DNA of 64,000 nucleotides from Nocardia panacis (GTDB lineage: Bacteria > Actinomycetota > Actinomycetes > Mycobacteriales > Mycobacteriaceae). The position numbers were made by a program, and so were the translations under genes. The notes beneath the pieces are model-generated. The model did no database searches, had not been told where the DNA came from, and saw only the letters and a program-made list of their open reading frames with translations. The stretch is from NCBI RefSeq assembly GCF_003598715.1, contig NZ_QZFU01000014.1, positions 1 to 64,000 on the forward strand, read 5' to 3'. How positions within the stretch are numbered: position 1 is the stretch's first letter; every line of letters starts with the position of its first letter. Positions 1 to 8,675 of this stretch are shown here, in pieces.

Positions 1-127
1 CCTCACCCTCATGAATCAGCCCCAGCAGGATGTGCTCGGTACCGATGTAATTGTGGTTGAGCATCCGGGCCTCTTCCTGGGCCAAGACAACGACACGCCT
101 CGCGCGGTCGGTGAACCTCTCGAACAT
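1..127 (-). CDS. clpC: ClpC ATP-dependent protease ATPase subunit, N-terminal fragment
   Basis: The reverse strand from position 127 encodes a protein beginning [20 protein letters not shown], the highly conserved start of the ClpC/ClpA N-domain. It continues to the window edge ([15 protein letters not shown]), so only about 42 residues are present and the AAA+ modules lie outside. ClpC unfolds substrates for the ClpP1P2 protease. The order clpC, lsr2, lysS matches the mycobacterial chromosome, although here a lipase, a DUF1772 gene and an FHA gene lie between clpC and lsr2. The start is fixed by the ATG of the conserved N-terminus. Confidence 0.93.
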   Translation of the reverse strand, partial: MFERFTDRARRVVVLAQEEARMLNHNYIGTEHILLGLIHEGE

Positions 128-229
128 CGCTCCCTCACTCTCCTGCTCCGACATTCCGGCGGCCGACGCTTCGGTTCGACTGATGCGTCAGCCTGCCATG
201 AAGCCCCGGGGGCTGCGGCCTCCGCCTCT

Positions 230-277
230 ACTCTAGTTGGCGGGGGTGCAGGCCGCCTCCAGTCCACCCTATTGGCG
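230..277 (-). promoter_or_regulatory. Candidate clpC promoter with ClgR-like site
   Basis: On the minus strand TAGAGT (230-235) fits the actinobacterial -10 consensus TANNNT about 100 nt upstream of clpC. About 32-42 bp further upstream, CGCCAATAGGG (267-277) differs at one base from the ClgR core CGCYNANRGCG as I remember it. ClgR activates clp genes in corynebacteria and mycobacteria, and the position suits an activator. Inference from motif only. Confidence 0.3.
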
Positions 278-385
278 ACCAGCGACGGCACGGTCATTCA
301 CTCATAACGTGAGCGTTGCGGGTTTCGTTTCCCGTTCGGTTTTGCCTTAAGCGAACAGGACCCGTCGGCCTCTTCTGCGGCCTGC

Positions 386-1318
386 CTAGCCGGTGAAGGG
401 CGGGACGAATTCGCAGGGCACTTCCCGAGGATGGGCAGGGTCCAGGGCATTGAGCACGTAGGCGGCCGCGCGGGGACTGCCCGCTATGCCCGCGTGCTCG
501 GAGTAGTCCAGCGGGCAACCGTCCTGAACGACGATGGCGGTGGCGTTGGGGGCGGGGACCAGGCCCGCGGTGTAGGGGACGACGCCCTCGTCGAGCGCGG
601 TGGCGATATTCGTGTAGGTCACCGAGGGGTTGTATATCCCGTCGGCATTGAGCGCGGTCAGGAACTCCGAGTCCGGCGCCAACTGGGCGCAGGATCGGCA
701 CAGTCCGGTCGCGGCGTCGAAGACGGCTCCGACCCCGAGCGCCCGACTGAAGGCCGCGACGTTGCCAACGGCTTCGGTGCCCAACCAGGGTGGGGCGAGC
801 GCGACCAGCCGGTTCACCTTGTCCGCGCCGCCGAGCCGCTTGATGTAGTAGTTGCCGACGATATTGCCCTGTGAGTGGCCGACCAGATCGACGCGGTCGG
901 CGCCGGTGGCGGCGCGCACCCGGTCGACCAGGGCGGCCAGTTCGGCGCCGCTGTCCTCGATGGGCCGCATACCGCCGATCGCGGCGGCGGGCCACGGCAG
1001 GTCGAGGGCGCCGTAGGTGAAGGAGTAGACGCAGTAGCCCGCATTGGCCAGCAGCGGGACGTAGACGCCCCAGTTGGTCTGCGCGCCGCCGCCGGTGCCG
1101 TGCACGAGGACCACCGGGTCCGGGTGGTCCCGGTCTGGTCGGCAGGACCAGTCGTCGGCGCCGGGCAGCGCACCGCCGGGGTGCAGCAGTTCGGCGGGGA
1201 CGCCCGCGAAGAAGTTGTAGTTCACCGCGTAGCGCTCGGCCCGCGCGTTCGCGGCCACCGCGACCCCGAGGGCGGTGAGCGCCGCGAGGATCAGCGCGGC
1301 ATAGGGCATGCGTCGCAT
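386..1318 (-). CDS. Secreted lipase/esterase, alpha/beta hydrolase (lipase class 2, EstA-like)
   Basis: 310 aa. The ATG at 1318 is preceded by GGAGGT, so I prefer it to the longer open frame. An N-terminal Sec signal (MRRMPYAALILAALTALGVA, cleavage near ANARA) precedes the mature enzyme. The oxyanion region VLVHGTGGGAQTNWG and the nucleophile elbow GHSQG identify a lipase class 2 fold, and a late His is expected from SEHAGI near the C-terminus. It probably hydrolyses acyl esters outside the cell. It stands alone between clpC and a DUF1772 gene, with no clear operon partner. Substrate unknown. Confidence 0.85.
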   Translation of the reverse strand: MRRMPYAALILAALTALGVAVAANARAERYAVNYNFFAGVPAELLHPGGALPGADDWSCRPDRDHPDPVVLVHGTGGGAQTNWGVYVPLLANAGYCVYSFTYGALDLPWPAAAIGGMRPIEDSGAELAALVDRVRAATGADRVDLVGHSQGNIVGNYYIKRLGGADKVNRLVALAPPWLGTEAVGNVAAFSRALGVGAVFDAATGLCRSCAQLAPDSEFLTALNADGIYNPSVTYTNIATALDEGVVPYTAGLVPAPNATAIVVQDGCPLDYSEHAGIAGSPRAAAYVLNALDPAHPREVPCEFVPPFTG

Positions 1319-1478
1319 GGCACCTCCAAGAATTGGAACGCGTTCTAGAAAATTCGCCTCTTGGAAAGGTACGACGGCCGACCGACCGACCGGGCCGATT
1401 CGACACAACTTCGAGGCGAGGGCGCCCGAACGCCAACCGCCGCACCGCCTTCCCCGGCGGTGCGGCGGCAACGGGTCG

Positions 1479-2075
1479 CTACCGCTGCCAACCCGACTGC
1501 GGCACACCGTAATGCGGGCCTGCCTGCGGGAATCCCGACTGAACCACCGCGGCCCGGCCCGCGTGCTGCTCCGAACGCCCCTGCTGGATCCCACCGACGA
1601 ACAACGCAGCGCCCAGCACGATGAAGGCCAGCGTGTGCAACACCGCGCGCACGAGATTCCAGCTCACCCAGGACGATTCGAAATCGGCGCGGACCTTGGC
1701 GAGATCGGCGATGGCGGCGGGATCGCCCGCGGCGGCCAACTGATCGTTCAGCGGAACATTCAGCCCGGAGGTCACCGCGAAGGCGATCACATTGAGCACC
1801 AGCGCGATTCCGATCAGCACCAGCGTCGTGCGCTGATCGCGCCCCAAATGCAGAGCCGCGGCCAGGGCGGTGAACCCGACCGTGCCGAGGAAGCCGAGCA
1901 TGAACCAAGGGCTGATGATCACGACATTGATCTTCTGCATCACGTCGATCATGGCCCGATCATCGGTGCGCGCGAGCGCGGGCATCACCGAGGTGGCGTA
2001 GGCGTAGAAGACGCCCGCCGTCAGGCCGGAAGCCAGCGTGGCCAAGATGAGGGCGATCAAGCGGGTGGCGGACAT
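1479..2075 (-). CDS. DUF1772 membrane protein (anthrone-oxygenase-like)
   Basis: 198 aa starting MSATRLIALILATLASGLTA. Four hydrophobic segments are visible: near residues 4-26, 52-75, 82-105 and 140-162. The pattern, with PALARTDDRAMIDVMQKIN between helices 1 and 2 and a conserved FxSSWVSWNLVR before helix 4, is that of DUF1772 proteins, which share a fold with anthrone oxygenases. Function in actinobacteria is not established. The last 25 residues (rich in Q, G and P) are probably a cytosolic tail. Confidence 0.75.
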   Translation of the reverse strand: MSATRLIALILATLASGLTAGVFYAYATSVMPALARTDDRAMIDVMQKINVVIISPWFMLGFLGTVGFTALAAALHLGRDQRTTLVLIGIALVLNVIAFAVTSGLNVPLNDQLAAAGDPAAIADLAKVRADFESSWVSWNLVRAVLHTLAFIVLGAALFVGGIQQGRSEQHAGRAAVVQSGFPQAGPHYGVPQSGWQR

Positions 2076-2211
2076 CGCGGTACTCCTCGCGGATTTCGGT
2101 CGGAGCGCTGCTCGCTCCCTTTCGATATCCAGTGGACCGCACCGGACCCCCGCGCAACCATCGTCGAAACGCTCGGAAGGTTAAGCGATCGTCCATGCCC
2201 CTGTTCGGAAC

Positions 2212-2835
2212 CTAGAGATCGCGGTCGGAGATGATGCCGCTCTGGATCGCCAGCCCCGCGAGCCGGACCCGCTTCTGATTCTGCGGCAGATCCTCCACCC
2301 CGAACTTGGCGAACAGCGCCCGCAGATGGGTCTTGATGGCGTCCACGCTGAGGAACAGTTCATCGGCGATCTGCTGATTGGAGGCGGGTGAGGCGAAGCC
2401 CGCGCCGTGTTTGTACGGGCGGCACAGCGCGATCAACACCGCCCGCTGGGTCTCGGTCAACTGCCGCGGGGTCGGAAGGGATCCGGAGGAAACCCTGGTG
2501 ATGTCGTCCACGACACCGCCGTAGTCGAGGAAATGCACCAGCGAGGTACCGACCCGGATGCTATCGCCCGCCACCAACCGCCGCCGCCCGGCGATCCGCT
2601 CGCCATTGACGAAGGTGCCATTCCTGGACAGGCCGTCATCGACGATGGTCCAGTGCGCGCCCAGATATTCCAGCGCGGCATGCAACCGGGACACCTCGGC
2701 ATCCCATGGCAGCGCCAGATCCGCCTGCGGTGAGCGGCCGATGGTGATCCGCTGCCGATCCGGCTCGAGGGCGAACTCCCGCTGGCGACCCGCGTCATCG
2801 ATGAATCGCAAGAGTGATCCGACGAATCCCGTCAC
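2212..2835 (-). CDS. FHA-domain protein with C-terminal helix-turn-helix
   Basis: 207 aa from GTG at 2835, chosen because AAAGGTGG lies about 10 nt upstream and the residues start cleanly before the FHA fold. The FHA core is visible: ITIGRSPQADLALP, then SRLHAALE and LSRNGTFVNGERI, with the phosphothreonine-contacting Arg, Ser and Asn present. After a linker, ETQRAVLIALCRPY and NQQIADELFLSVDAIKTHLR form a LuxR/winged-type helix-turn-helix. It should bind phosphothreonine peptides and DNA, linking Ser/Thr kinase signalling to transcription. The partner kinase is unknown, although a membrane kinase lies at 23.4 kb. Confidence 0.82.
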   Translation of the reverse strand: MTGFVGSLLRFIDDAGRQREFALEPDRQRITIGRSPQADLALPWDAEVSRLHAALEYLGAHWTIVDDGLSRNGTFVNGERIAGRRRLVAGDSIRVGTSLVHFLDYGGVVDDITRVSSGSLPTPRQLTETQRAVLIALCRPYKHGAGFASPASNQQIADELFLSVDAIKTHLRALFAKFGVEDLPQNQKRVRLAGLAIQSGIISDRDL

Positions 2836-3065
2836 CGCGCAGGTACCCACCTTTCCGGGAAACCGCACCTTCGCGGTGCGCCTGCGTATCCATGGTGCCG
2901 CTTCGGACAACCGCGAGCAAGATCGAGCGGGCGACGCCGCGAGCGCCGCAGCGGAGCGAACCCGCGAATCGGGTGTCCGAATACCGCCATATCGAACTTC
3001 TATCAAAACAACACCGCCGCCCGAGCGTCGCACGAAAAGCCCGAGCAGCGGTGCGAAAAAAGAAA

Positions 3066-3422
3066 CTATCCCTTGGCGGCCTTGTTGTAGGCATCGGTGA
3101 TGTCGGCGGAGATACGCCCCCGCGCGGACACCTTGTGCCCATTCCGACGAGCCCACTCGCGAATTGCCGCACTTTGTTCCCGATCGATCGAGACCCGGCT
3201 CTTCGGGGCAGCCGTTCCGGCCGCCGCCTTCACCCGACGCCGTCCGCTTACCCGGCGTGCACTACCGACCCACTGCTCGAGTCCGTCGCGCAGCTTCGTC
3301 GCATTCGCTGTCGACAGATCGATCTCGTACGAAACACCGTCGATCGCAAACTCAATGGTCTCGTCCGCGATGGACTCACCATCGACATCATCGATCAGGC
3401 TAACGGTGACCTTCTTTGCCAT
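3066..3422 (-). CDS. lsr2: Lsr2 nucleoid-associated histone-like protein
   Basis: 118 aa, [21 protein letters not shown] at the start. The N-terminal oligomerisation domain has [20 protein letters not shown]. The C-terminal DNA-binding domain carries [19 protein letters not shown], which holds the RGR AT-hook-like motif used to bind the minor groove of AT-rich DNA. Lsr2 is the actinobacterial H-NS functional analogue and silences horizontally acquired AT-rich genes. A T-rich stretch follows the stop codon. The 114-bp upstream region is unusually AT-rich for this window, which is consistent with known autoregulation in the family (inference here). Confidence 0.97.
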   Translation of the reverse strand: MAKKVTVSLIDDVDGESIADETIEFAIDGVSYEIDLSTANATKLRDGLEQWVGSARRVSGRRRVKAAAGTAAPKSRVSIDREQSAAIREWARRNGHKVSARGRISADITDAYNKAAKG

Positions 3423-3536
3423 GAGATGAACGTCCTCTCGAAATCGTGCGACCCGCATACTAGGCCGATTACCCGAGGCAAGAATACCTCTAATTTCAAA
3501 ATTTCCAAGATGGGATCACCGGTCTGTAATCCGACC

Positions 3537-5093
3537 TCAACGAGTGACCGGACGCACAATTGGGAAGAGTATCGTTTCCCGGATTCCCAATCCCGTCAAC
3601 GCCATCAACAACCGATCGATTCCCATACCGGTACCGGTAGTCGGCGGCATACCGTGCTCCATCGCGGCGAGGAAGTCCTCGTCCAGTCGCATGGCCTCGT
3701 CATCGCCCGCCGCGGCCAACCGCGCCTGATCCAGGAATCGTTCACGTTGGATCACCGGATCGACCAACTCGGAATAGCCGGTGGCCAACTCGAAACCCCG
3801 AACATACAGATCCCACTTCTCGGTGACACCCGACTTGCTGCGATGCTGACGCGTCAGCGGCGAGGTCTCCACCGGGAAGTCGCGCACGAAAGTCGGCGCG
3901 TACAGCTTGTCACCGTACTGGTGCTCCCACAGTTCCTCGACGAGTTTGCCGTGGCCATAGCCCTTATCGTCGGGAATTTCCAGGCCCACCCGATCGGCGA
4001 GCACCCGCAATTCCGCGACCGAAGTTTCCGGAGTGACCGCCACACCGAGCGCGTCCGACAGCGACGGGTACATCTCCACGGTGGCCCACTCGCCGCGCAG
4101 ATCATATTCCGTCCCGTCGGCCAGCGTCACCACCTGTGTTCCCAGCGCCTCCTGCGCGACCTCCTGCACCAATTCCCTGGTCATCCGCGCCGAATCGTCA
4201 TAGGTGCCGTACGCCTCATAGGTTTCCAGCATCGCGAACTCGGGGGAATGGGTGGAGTCGGCGCCTTCGTTGCGGAAGTTCCGATTGATCTCGAAGACCT
4301 TCTCCAAGCCACCGACCACACAGCGCTTGAGGAACAGTTCCGGCGCGATACGCAGGAACAACTCCATATCCAGGGCATTGGAATGGGTGACGAAAGGACG
4401 CGCCGCCGCGCCGCCGTGCAGCGTCTGCAGCATGGGCGTCTCCACCTCGAGGAAACCGCGGCGCTCCAGCGCGTTGCGCAGCGCCCGCACCACAGCCACC
4501 CTGGTGCGCGCCATCTCCCGCGCCTCGGGTCGCACGATCAGATCGACATAGCGCTGCCGGACCCGCGACTCCTCGCCCATCTCCTTGTGCGCAACGGGCA
4601 ATGGACGCAACGACTTCGCCGACATCGACCAGGAATCGGCCATGACGCTGAGCTCACCGGTGCGCGAGGAGATGACCTCGCCGTGCACGTAGACGAAATC
4701 GCCCAGGTCCACATCGGCCTTCCAGGCCGCCAGCGCCTCGGCGCCGACACCATTGAGACTGATCATCGCCTGGAGTTTGGTGCCGTCGCCCTCCTGGAGG
4801 GTGGCGAAACACAGCTTGCCGGTATTGCGGACGAATATGACGCGGCCCGCCACACCGACCTGTACGCCCGTCTGAGTATCGGGTGCCAGATCCGGATAGG
4901 CGGCGCGAATTTCGGCCAGGGTATGGGTGCGCGGCACCACCACCGGGTAGGCGTCGCGGCCCTCGGCGAGCAGCCGCTCGCGCTTGTCCCGGCGAATCCG
5001 CATCTGCTCCGGAAGATCGGCATCGGCCGCGGACCGGGATTGCGCTCCGGCCGCGCCTGCCGCGCCACCGGAAGAGGGGTTGTTCGCACTCAC
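3537..5093 (-). CDS. lysS: Lysyl-tRNA synthetase, class II
   Basis: 518 aa from GTG at 5093 ([13 protein letters not shown]), preferred over the longer frame because family members start with a short unstructured tail before [17 protein letters not shown]. The OB-fold anticodon domain ([21 protein letters not shown]) is followed by class II motif 2 ([23 protein letters not shown]) and motif 3 ([15 protein letters not shown]). Complete and normal in length. It is convergent with no partner and lies upstream of lsr2 as in mycobacteria. Its 5' region contains strong hairpins (5202-5222 and 5243-5281). Confidence 0.96.
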   Translation of the reverse strand: MSANNPSSGGAAGAAGAQSRSAADADLPEQMRIRRDKRERLLAEGRDAYPVVVPRTHTLAEIRAAYPDLAPDTQTGVQVGVAGRVIFVRNTGKLCFATLQEGDGTKLQAMISLNGVGAEALAAWKADVDLGDFVYVHGEVISSRTGELSVMADSWSMSAKSLRPLPVAHKEMGEESRVRQRYVDLIVRPEAREMARTRVAVVRALRNALERRGFLEVETPMLQTLHGGAAARPFVTHSNALDMELFLRIAPELFLKRCVVGGLEKVFEINRNFRNEGADSTHSPEFAMLETYEAYGTYDDSARMTRELVQEVAQEALGTQVVTLADGTEYDLRGEWATVEMYPSLSDALGVAVTPETSVAELRVLADRVGLEIPDDKGYGHGKLVEELWEHQYGDKLYAPTFVRDFPVETSPLTRQHRSKSGVTEKWDLYVRGFELATGYSELVDPVIQRERFLDQARLAAAGDDEAMRLDEDFLAAMEHGMPPTTGTGMGIDRLLMALTGLGIRETILFPIVRPVTR

Positions 5094-5201
5094 ATCGAAC
5101 AACCCTAGCGTGCACCGGAAATGGATTTGCGGGCCGCCCGGACTATACGGCCCAGTAACAAATCGGTATCGGTTTCCACACCGATTCACCAGCGGCGCGA
5201 A

Positions 5202-5222
5202 GCCGCGCGGAAACCGCGCGGC
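5202..5222. terminator. GC hairpin, 9-bp stem, between rhodanese gene and lysS
   Basis: Perfect inverted repeat with arms GCCGCGCGG and CCGCGCGGC and an AAA loop. No U-run follows on either strand. It may end the cysteine dioxygenase/rhodanese transcript or act in the lysS leader. Structure seen, role inferred. Confidence 0.45.
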
Positions 5223-5242
5223 AATCCAACGGGACTGCGCGC

Positions 5243-5281
5243 CTTCATACTTCGGTATAGGGCGTCTTCATACTTCGGTAT
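5243..5281. repeat. Two direct copies of a 16-bp hairpin-forming element
   Basis: CTTCATACTTCGGTAT occurs at 5243-5258 and 5266-5281, 23 bp apart. Each copy contains ATAC-TTCG-GTAT, a short stem with a tetraloop, and the second extends to pair CTTC with GAAG. The copies lie just 3' of the rhodanese stop codon on the minus strand. Confidence 0.85.
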
Positions 5282-5288
5282 GGAAGGA

Positions 5289-5720
5289 TTACACCGCCGC
5301 GAGCGACGCCGCCTCCCGCGCGAAGTGCGCCGCCGAGGTGCCGATACTCAGCAGTCCGGCCGCGCGCAGCGCGTGGAATCCGCCGACCAGATCGGTGGCC
5401 CGCCGCAATCCGAGCTGTTGCAGCGCGTACGCGGCCAGACTGGAGGTATAGCCCTCCGAGCACACCACGATCCATTCCACCTCGTGATCCACCGCCAGCG
5501 CCAAGCGCGCCGAACTCGTCGGATCGAGTCGCCATTCCAGGACATTCCGCTCGATCACCAGCGCACCGGGCAATGCGCCCTCGCGCACCCGCTGCGCCTG
5601 CGGTCGGATGTCGACCAGAATCGCGCCCCGCGCGATGGCCTGCGGAATTTCGAAGGCATAGACGCGGCGCAGCGCGGCCCGTGCCTGTTCGAGCATCTGA
5701 TCGATGGTCAGCCGGGTCAT
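5289..5720 (-). CDS. Rhodanese-domain protein
   Basis: 143 aa. The start ATG (5720) shares its A with the TGA stop of the upstream dioxygenase gene (TGATG), so the two are translationally coupled. An alternative GTG is one codon earlier. A single rhodanese domain is visible: ILVDIRPQAQRVREGALPGAL, then the active-site loop VCSEGYTSSLAA with the catalytic Cys, and LVGGFHALRAAGLL. Rhodaneses transfer sulfane sulfur. Pairing with a cysteine dioxygenase suggests a role in cysteine sulfur disposal or trafficking. The loop CSEGYTSS differs from thiosulfate sulfurtransferase CRxGxR/T loops, so the acceptor is uncertain. Confidence 0.88.
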   Translation of the reverse strand: MTRLTIDQMLEQARAALRRVYAFEIPQAIARGAILVDIRPQAQRVREGALPGALVIERNVLEWRLDPTSSARLALAVDHEVEWIVVCSEGYTSSLAAYALQQLGLRRATDLVGGFHALRAAGLLSIGTSAAHFAREAASLAAV

Positions 5721-6349
5721 CACATATCGCCTTCGGGCTGGTCGGTGAGAACGGTTCTGGTGCGTCGCAGGGTGCCGTGTCCGGTGACCTCGTAATAGGA
5801 CATGGCGGTGAGCGGCGGCGAATAGGCATGCACGCTCAGGGTCGGATCGAGCGGGCCGGTCGCAATTCCGGTGTGGTCCACCGATTCCGCCGCCGCGCGC
5901 ACGACATCGTGCACCCAGCCCATCGGAAATGACGCCTGATCACCCGCGCTCAGCGTCCGCCCGCGCAATTCGGCACCGTTCCAACGGAATTCGGTCAACG
6001 CGCCACTGAGTACGGTCAGTGCGCCCAGCGAGCCCGCGTGATCGTGCAATTCGGTGTGCTTGCCGGGTGTCCAGCTGATCAGCCAGACATCGACCTCGTC
6101 ATCGGCGACGAGCCGGGCGGCCCATCGCTCGACGCTGGGCCAGACCCCACCCGGCGGCAATAGGTGGTCATAGCGCCCGGCCAGCACATCCTCGGCGCCC
6201 TCGTCGGTCAATCGGAGCAGGTCGGGGGGCCGCAGCCGGGTTGGCAGCGCGGTCGCCACGGCTCGATCGAGCGGCGGGGTCGCCGAATAATCGGTGCGCG
6301 CGGATTCGCGGGCAATAAGAGTGTCGTGGGAAATTACCGAGGAACGCAT
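5720..6349 (-). CDS. Cysteine dioxygenase type I (cupin)
   Basis: 209 aa. The cupin metal-site motif SWTPGKHTELHDHAGSLGALTVL gives two iron-binding histidines (HDH), and the third is in GWVHDVV. The SVHAYSPPLTAMSYYE strand with its conserved Tyr is typical of actinobacterial CDO. It should oxidise L-cysteine to cysteine sulfinate with O2. It is the first gene of a two-gene operon with a rhodanese. GGAG (6358-6361) sits 8 nt before the ATG. Upstream lies a Cys-codon leader ORF and an RNA fold that can mask this ribosome site, so control by cysteine availability is likely. Confidence 0.9.
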   Translation of the reverse strand: MRSSVISHDTLIARESARTDYSATPPLDRAVATALPTRLRPPDLLRLTDEGAEDVLAGRYDHLLPPGGVWPSVERWAARLVADDEVDVWLISWTPGKHTELHDHAGSLGALTVLSGALTEFRWNGAELRGRTLSAGDQASFPMGWVHDVVRAAAESVDHTGIATGPLDPTLSVHAYSPPLTAMSYYEVTGHGTLRRTRTVLTDQPEGDM

Positions 6350-6357
6350 CGGCGATG

Positions 6358-6436
6358 CTCCAGGAGTTGTGTCAGCGGTCGAGGGGAATGCTCAGCCTCG
6401 AACTGTCGAGGCAATCAGCCCCGACAACACTCCTGG
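6358..6436 (-). promoter_or_regulatory. Putative cysteine-responsive RNA attenuator of the CDO operon
   Basis: In the minus-strand RNA, CCAGGAG plus UUGU around the leader Cys codons (6424-6436) can pair with ACAACUCCUGG (6360-6370), an 11-bp helix with a 2-nt bulge. That helix overlaps two bases of the dioxygenase Shine-Dalgarno. Between the arms, GCCUCGA/UCGAGGC (6395-6412) forms a 7-bp hairpin. UCGAGG (6406-6411) can instead pair with CCUCGA at 6378-6383, so the two folds are mutually exclusive. The fold is read by eye and the regulatory role is inferred. Confidence 0.6.
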
Positions 6437-6456
6437 GTGCGCATAGCGAAATACAC
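6415..6456 (-). CDS. Leaderless Cys-rich leader peptide (13 codons)
   Basis: GTG at 6456 opens a 13-codon ORF encoding MYFAMRTQECCRG, ending TGA at 6415-6417. Tandem Cys codons TGT TGT lie at positions 10 and 11. A -10 box TACACT lies 7 bp before the GTG, which predicts that the transcript begins at the start codon. An internal ATG at 6444 is an alternative. Leaderless short ORFs with tandem Cys codons are known in mycobacteria as cysteine-responsive attenuators of sulfur operons. Here one precedes cysteine dioxygenase. It is too short to function as a protein; its translation is the signal. Confidence 0.7.
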   Translation of the reverse strand: MYFAMRTQECCRG

Positions 6457-6463
6457 GTCGGCG

Positions 6464-6469
6464 AGTGTA
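6464..6469 (-). promoter_or_regulatory. -10 box of the cysteine dioxygenase operon
   Basis: TACACT on the minus strand fits TANNNT and is 7 bp from the leader GTG, placing the transcription start at the first base of that codon. Confidence 0.5.
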
Positions 6470-6507
6470 GCAGTGGACGCGGGATGGGCGACAGTCGACA
6501 CAGGCGC

Positions 6508-7302
6508 CTAGCCGGTCTTGCGGCGTTGATTTCGCTCGTAGACCAAGCGCAGGCCGGTCAGTGTGAGATGCGGCTCATAATGTTCGATGGTCTCCGACTC
6601 CGGCACGATCAGCGGCGCCGTGACCCCGGTGGCCACCACCGCCACATTGTCGGCGGCGAAGGCGGCGAATTCGTCGCGAATCCGATCGATCAGCCCGTCG
6701 ACCATGCCCGCGAAACCGAAGACCGCACCGGACTGCATGCACTCCATGCTGTTCTTGCCCAGCACCGAACGCGGCCGGACCAGCTCCGCGCGGCGCAGTG
6801 CGCTGCGCGCCACCAGTGCCTCGCAAGAGATTTCGACGCCGGGCGCGATCACCCCGCCCAGGAACTCGCCCTTGGCCGACACCAGATCCACACAGATGGC
6901 GGTACCGAAGTCCACCACGATCGCCGGAGCCTCGTAGCGTTGGAAAGCCGCCAGGCAGTTGACGATTCGATCCGCGCCGACCTCCTTGGGATTGTCGACC
7001 AGCAGCGGGATCCCGGTGCGCACACCGGGTTCGACCAGCACATGCGGGACATGCCCCCAGTAGCGGGCCAGCATCTCGCGCAGTTCGCGCAGCACCGGCG
7101 GCACGGTGGACAGCGCCGAGACGCCGATCACCTCGTCGAGATGTTCGCCGATCAGGCCGCGCACCTGCATGGCGAACTCATCGGCCGTCAGCAGCGGATT
7201 GGCATGAATCCGCCAGTGCCGCACCAGTTTCGCGTGCGCGCCGCTACCGGAGACCAGGCCGAGCTCGATACCGGTATTGCGAACGTCGATTGTCAGCAGC
7301 AT
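6508..7302 (-). CDS. coaX: Type III pantothenate kinase
   Basis: 264 aa. The N-terminal [19 protein letters not shown] matches the DxGNT-type phosphate loop of the ASKHA fold, with N-T-G-I in this copy. [15 protein letters not shown] and [27 protein letters not shown] are the diagnostic CoaX motifs. It phosphorylates pantothenate in the first committed step to coenzyme A. It lies 8 bp downstream of panD, in the conserved panC-panD-coaX order of actinobacteria, so pantothenate synthesis and activation are co-expressed. Confidence 0.95.
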   Translation of the reverse strand: MLLTIDVRNTGIELGLVSGSGAHAKLVRHWRIHANPLLTADEFAMQVRGLIGEHLDEVIGVSALSTVPPVLRELREMLARYWGHVPHVLVEPGVRTGIPLLVDNPKEVGADRIVNCLAAFQRYEAPAIVVDFGTAICVDLVSAKGEFLGGVIAPGVEISCEALVARSALRRAELVRPRSVLGKNSMECMQSGAVFGFAGMVDGLIDRIRDEFAAFAADNVAVVATGVTAPLIVPESETIEHYEPHLTLTGLRLVYERNQRRKTG

Positions 7303-7310
7303 GGCGCGCC

Positions 7311-7730
7311 TCAGCCGTTGGTCAGCGAACGGGGCGAGGTCAGGCCCGAACCGGCCGGGGCGTGCGCCGGATCGGATCCGAGCTCGATCGGGCGATTGCG
7401 GTCGTCGACGAAGACGACCCTCGGGTCGTAGGCGCGCACCTCGGCCTCGTCCATCATGCCGTAGGCGATGAGGATGACAAGATCACCCGGATGCACCAGA
7501 TGGGCTGCGGCACCATTGATTCCGATCACGCCCGAGCCGCGCTCGCCCGCGATCACATACGTCTCGAGGCGCGCGCCGTTGTCGATGTCCACAATGCAGA
7601 CCTGTTCGCCCTCCAGCAGGTCCGCGGCGTCGAGCAGGTCCTGGTCGATCGTCACCGAACCGACGTAGTGCAGATCCGCGTGGGTCACCGTGGCACGGTG
7701 GATCTTCGACTTCATCATGGTGCGCAACAT
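7311..7730 (-). CDS. panD: Aspartate 1-decarboxylase precursor
   Basis: 139 aa, starting [20 protein letters not shown]. The self-cleavage site Gly24-Ser25 (HYVGSVTID) that generates the pyruvoyl cofactor is intact. It makes beta-alanine from aspartate for pantothenate synthesis. The mature core, with [22 protein letters not shown], is complete, and the extra C-terminal 20 residues resemble the flexible tail of mycobacterial PanD. It starts 15 bp after panC. Confidence 0.97.
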   Translation of the reverse strand: MLRTMMKSKIHRATVTHADLHYVGSVTIDQDLLDAADLLEGEQVCIVDIDNGARLETYVIAGERGSGVIGINGAAAHLVHPGDLVILIAYGMMDEAEVRAYDPRVVFVDDRNRPIELGSDPAHAPAGSGLTSPRSLTNG

Positions 7731-7745
7731 GGTTCGTTGCCTTTC

Positions 7746-8675
7746 CTATGCGGGGACGTCGGCGCGCTCGCCGCCCGTGGCGTTCGGGTGGCCATCGAGC
7801 GCGACGCCCAGAGTTAGGGCGGTGTTGTCGATCAGGCGGGTGGCGCCGACCCGCGCCGCGACCAGCAGGCGCGCGTTCCCGCTCGCCGGAGCCGGGCCGA
7901 GGGTGGCGGAGCGCAGTTCCAGATATTCGACGGCGACGCCGGCCGCGCCGTCGAGCACCGAGCGGGCCGCGTCGAGCGCGGCTGCCGCACCCGCGCCCGC
8001 CGCGTGTCGACCCGCCGCCAGCGCGGCCGACAGGGCCAGCGCCGATTCCCGTTGCGCCGCATCGAGATAGCGATTGCGCGAGGACATGGCCAGGCCGTCG
8101 GATTCGCGCACCGTGGCCACCGGCACGATCTTGACGTCGAGATTCAGATCGCGCACCATCTCGCGGATCAGGGCGAGCTGCTGGTAGTCCTTCTCGCCGA
8201 AGAACGCCTCGGTGGGCCGCGCGATCAGCAGCAATTTGGCCACCACCGTCAGCATGCCCGCGAAATGCGTTGGGCGGCTTGCGCCTTCGAGTTCGGCGCC
8301 GAGCGGCCCCGGATGCACCGTGGTGCGCGGACCGTCCGGGTACATATCGTGGGCACTCGGGGCGAAGACCACTTCCACACCCTCGGCGCGCAGCAGTTCC
8401 ACATCGGCGTCCAAGGTGCGCGGGTACTTGTCGAGATCCTCGCCCGCGGCGAATTGCAGCGGGTTGACGAAGATCGAGACGATGACCGTTTGATTCGTGC
8501 GCTTGGCGCGCCGCACGATCTCGAGATGCCCCTCGTGCAGGGCGCCCATCGTCGGCACCAGCGCCACCGTCCGACCCACCGCGCGCAGCGACTTCGCCAC
8601 GGCGGCAACCACTTCGGGATCGTGGTGCACGGTGAGCTCACCGGACCGGAAGGCGCCGCGCAGTTTCGGATCCAT
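7746..8675 (-). CDS. panC: Pantoate--beta-alanine ligase
   Basis: 309 aa. The nucleotide-binding [19 protein letters not shown] (HxGH motif) and [22 protein letters not shown] identify pantothenate synthetase. [10 protein letters not shown] and [13 protein letters not shown] are the ATP-binding KMSKS-like elements. It joins pantoate (via its adenylate) and beta-alanine. The ATG overlaps the TAA of the upstream DUF2520 gene (TAATG), giving translational coupling. Confidence 0.97.
   Translation of the reverse strand: MDPKLRGAFRSGELTVHHDPEVVAAVAKSLRAVGRTVALVPTMGALHEGHLEIVRRAKRTNQTVIVSIFVNPLQFAAGEDLDKYPRTLDADVELLRAEGVEVVFAPSAHDMYPDGPRTTVHPGPLGAELEGASRPTHFAGMLTVVAKLLLIARPTEAFFGEKDYQQLALIREMVRDLNLDVKIVPVATVRESDGLAMSSRNRYLDAAQRESALALSAALAAGRHAAGAGAAAALDAARSVLDGAAGVAVEYLELRSATLGPAPASGNARLLVAARVGATRLIDNTALTLGVALDGHPNATGGERADVPA

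Noticed and set aside
2814..5108. 764-codon plus-strand open frame opposite lsr2 and lysS
   Set aside because: Complementary to clear essential genes; composition (His, Arg, Gly) is typical of antisense frames in this GC range.
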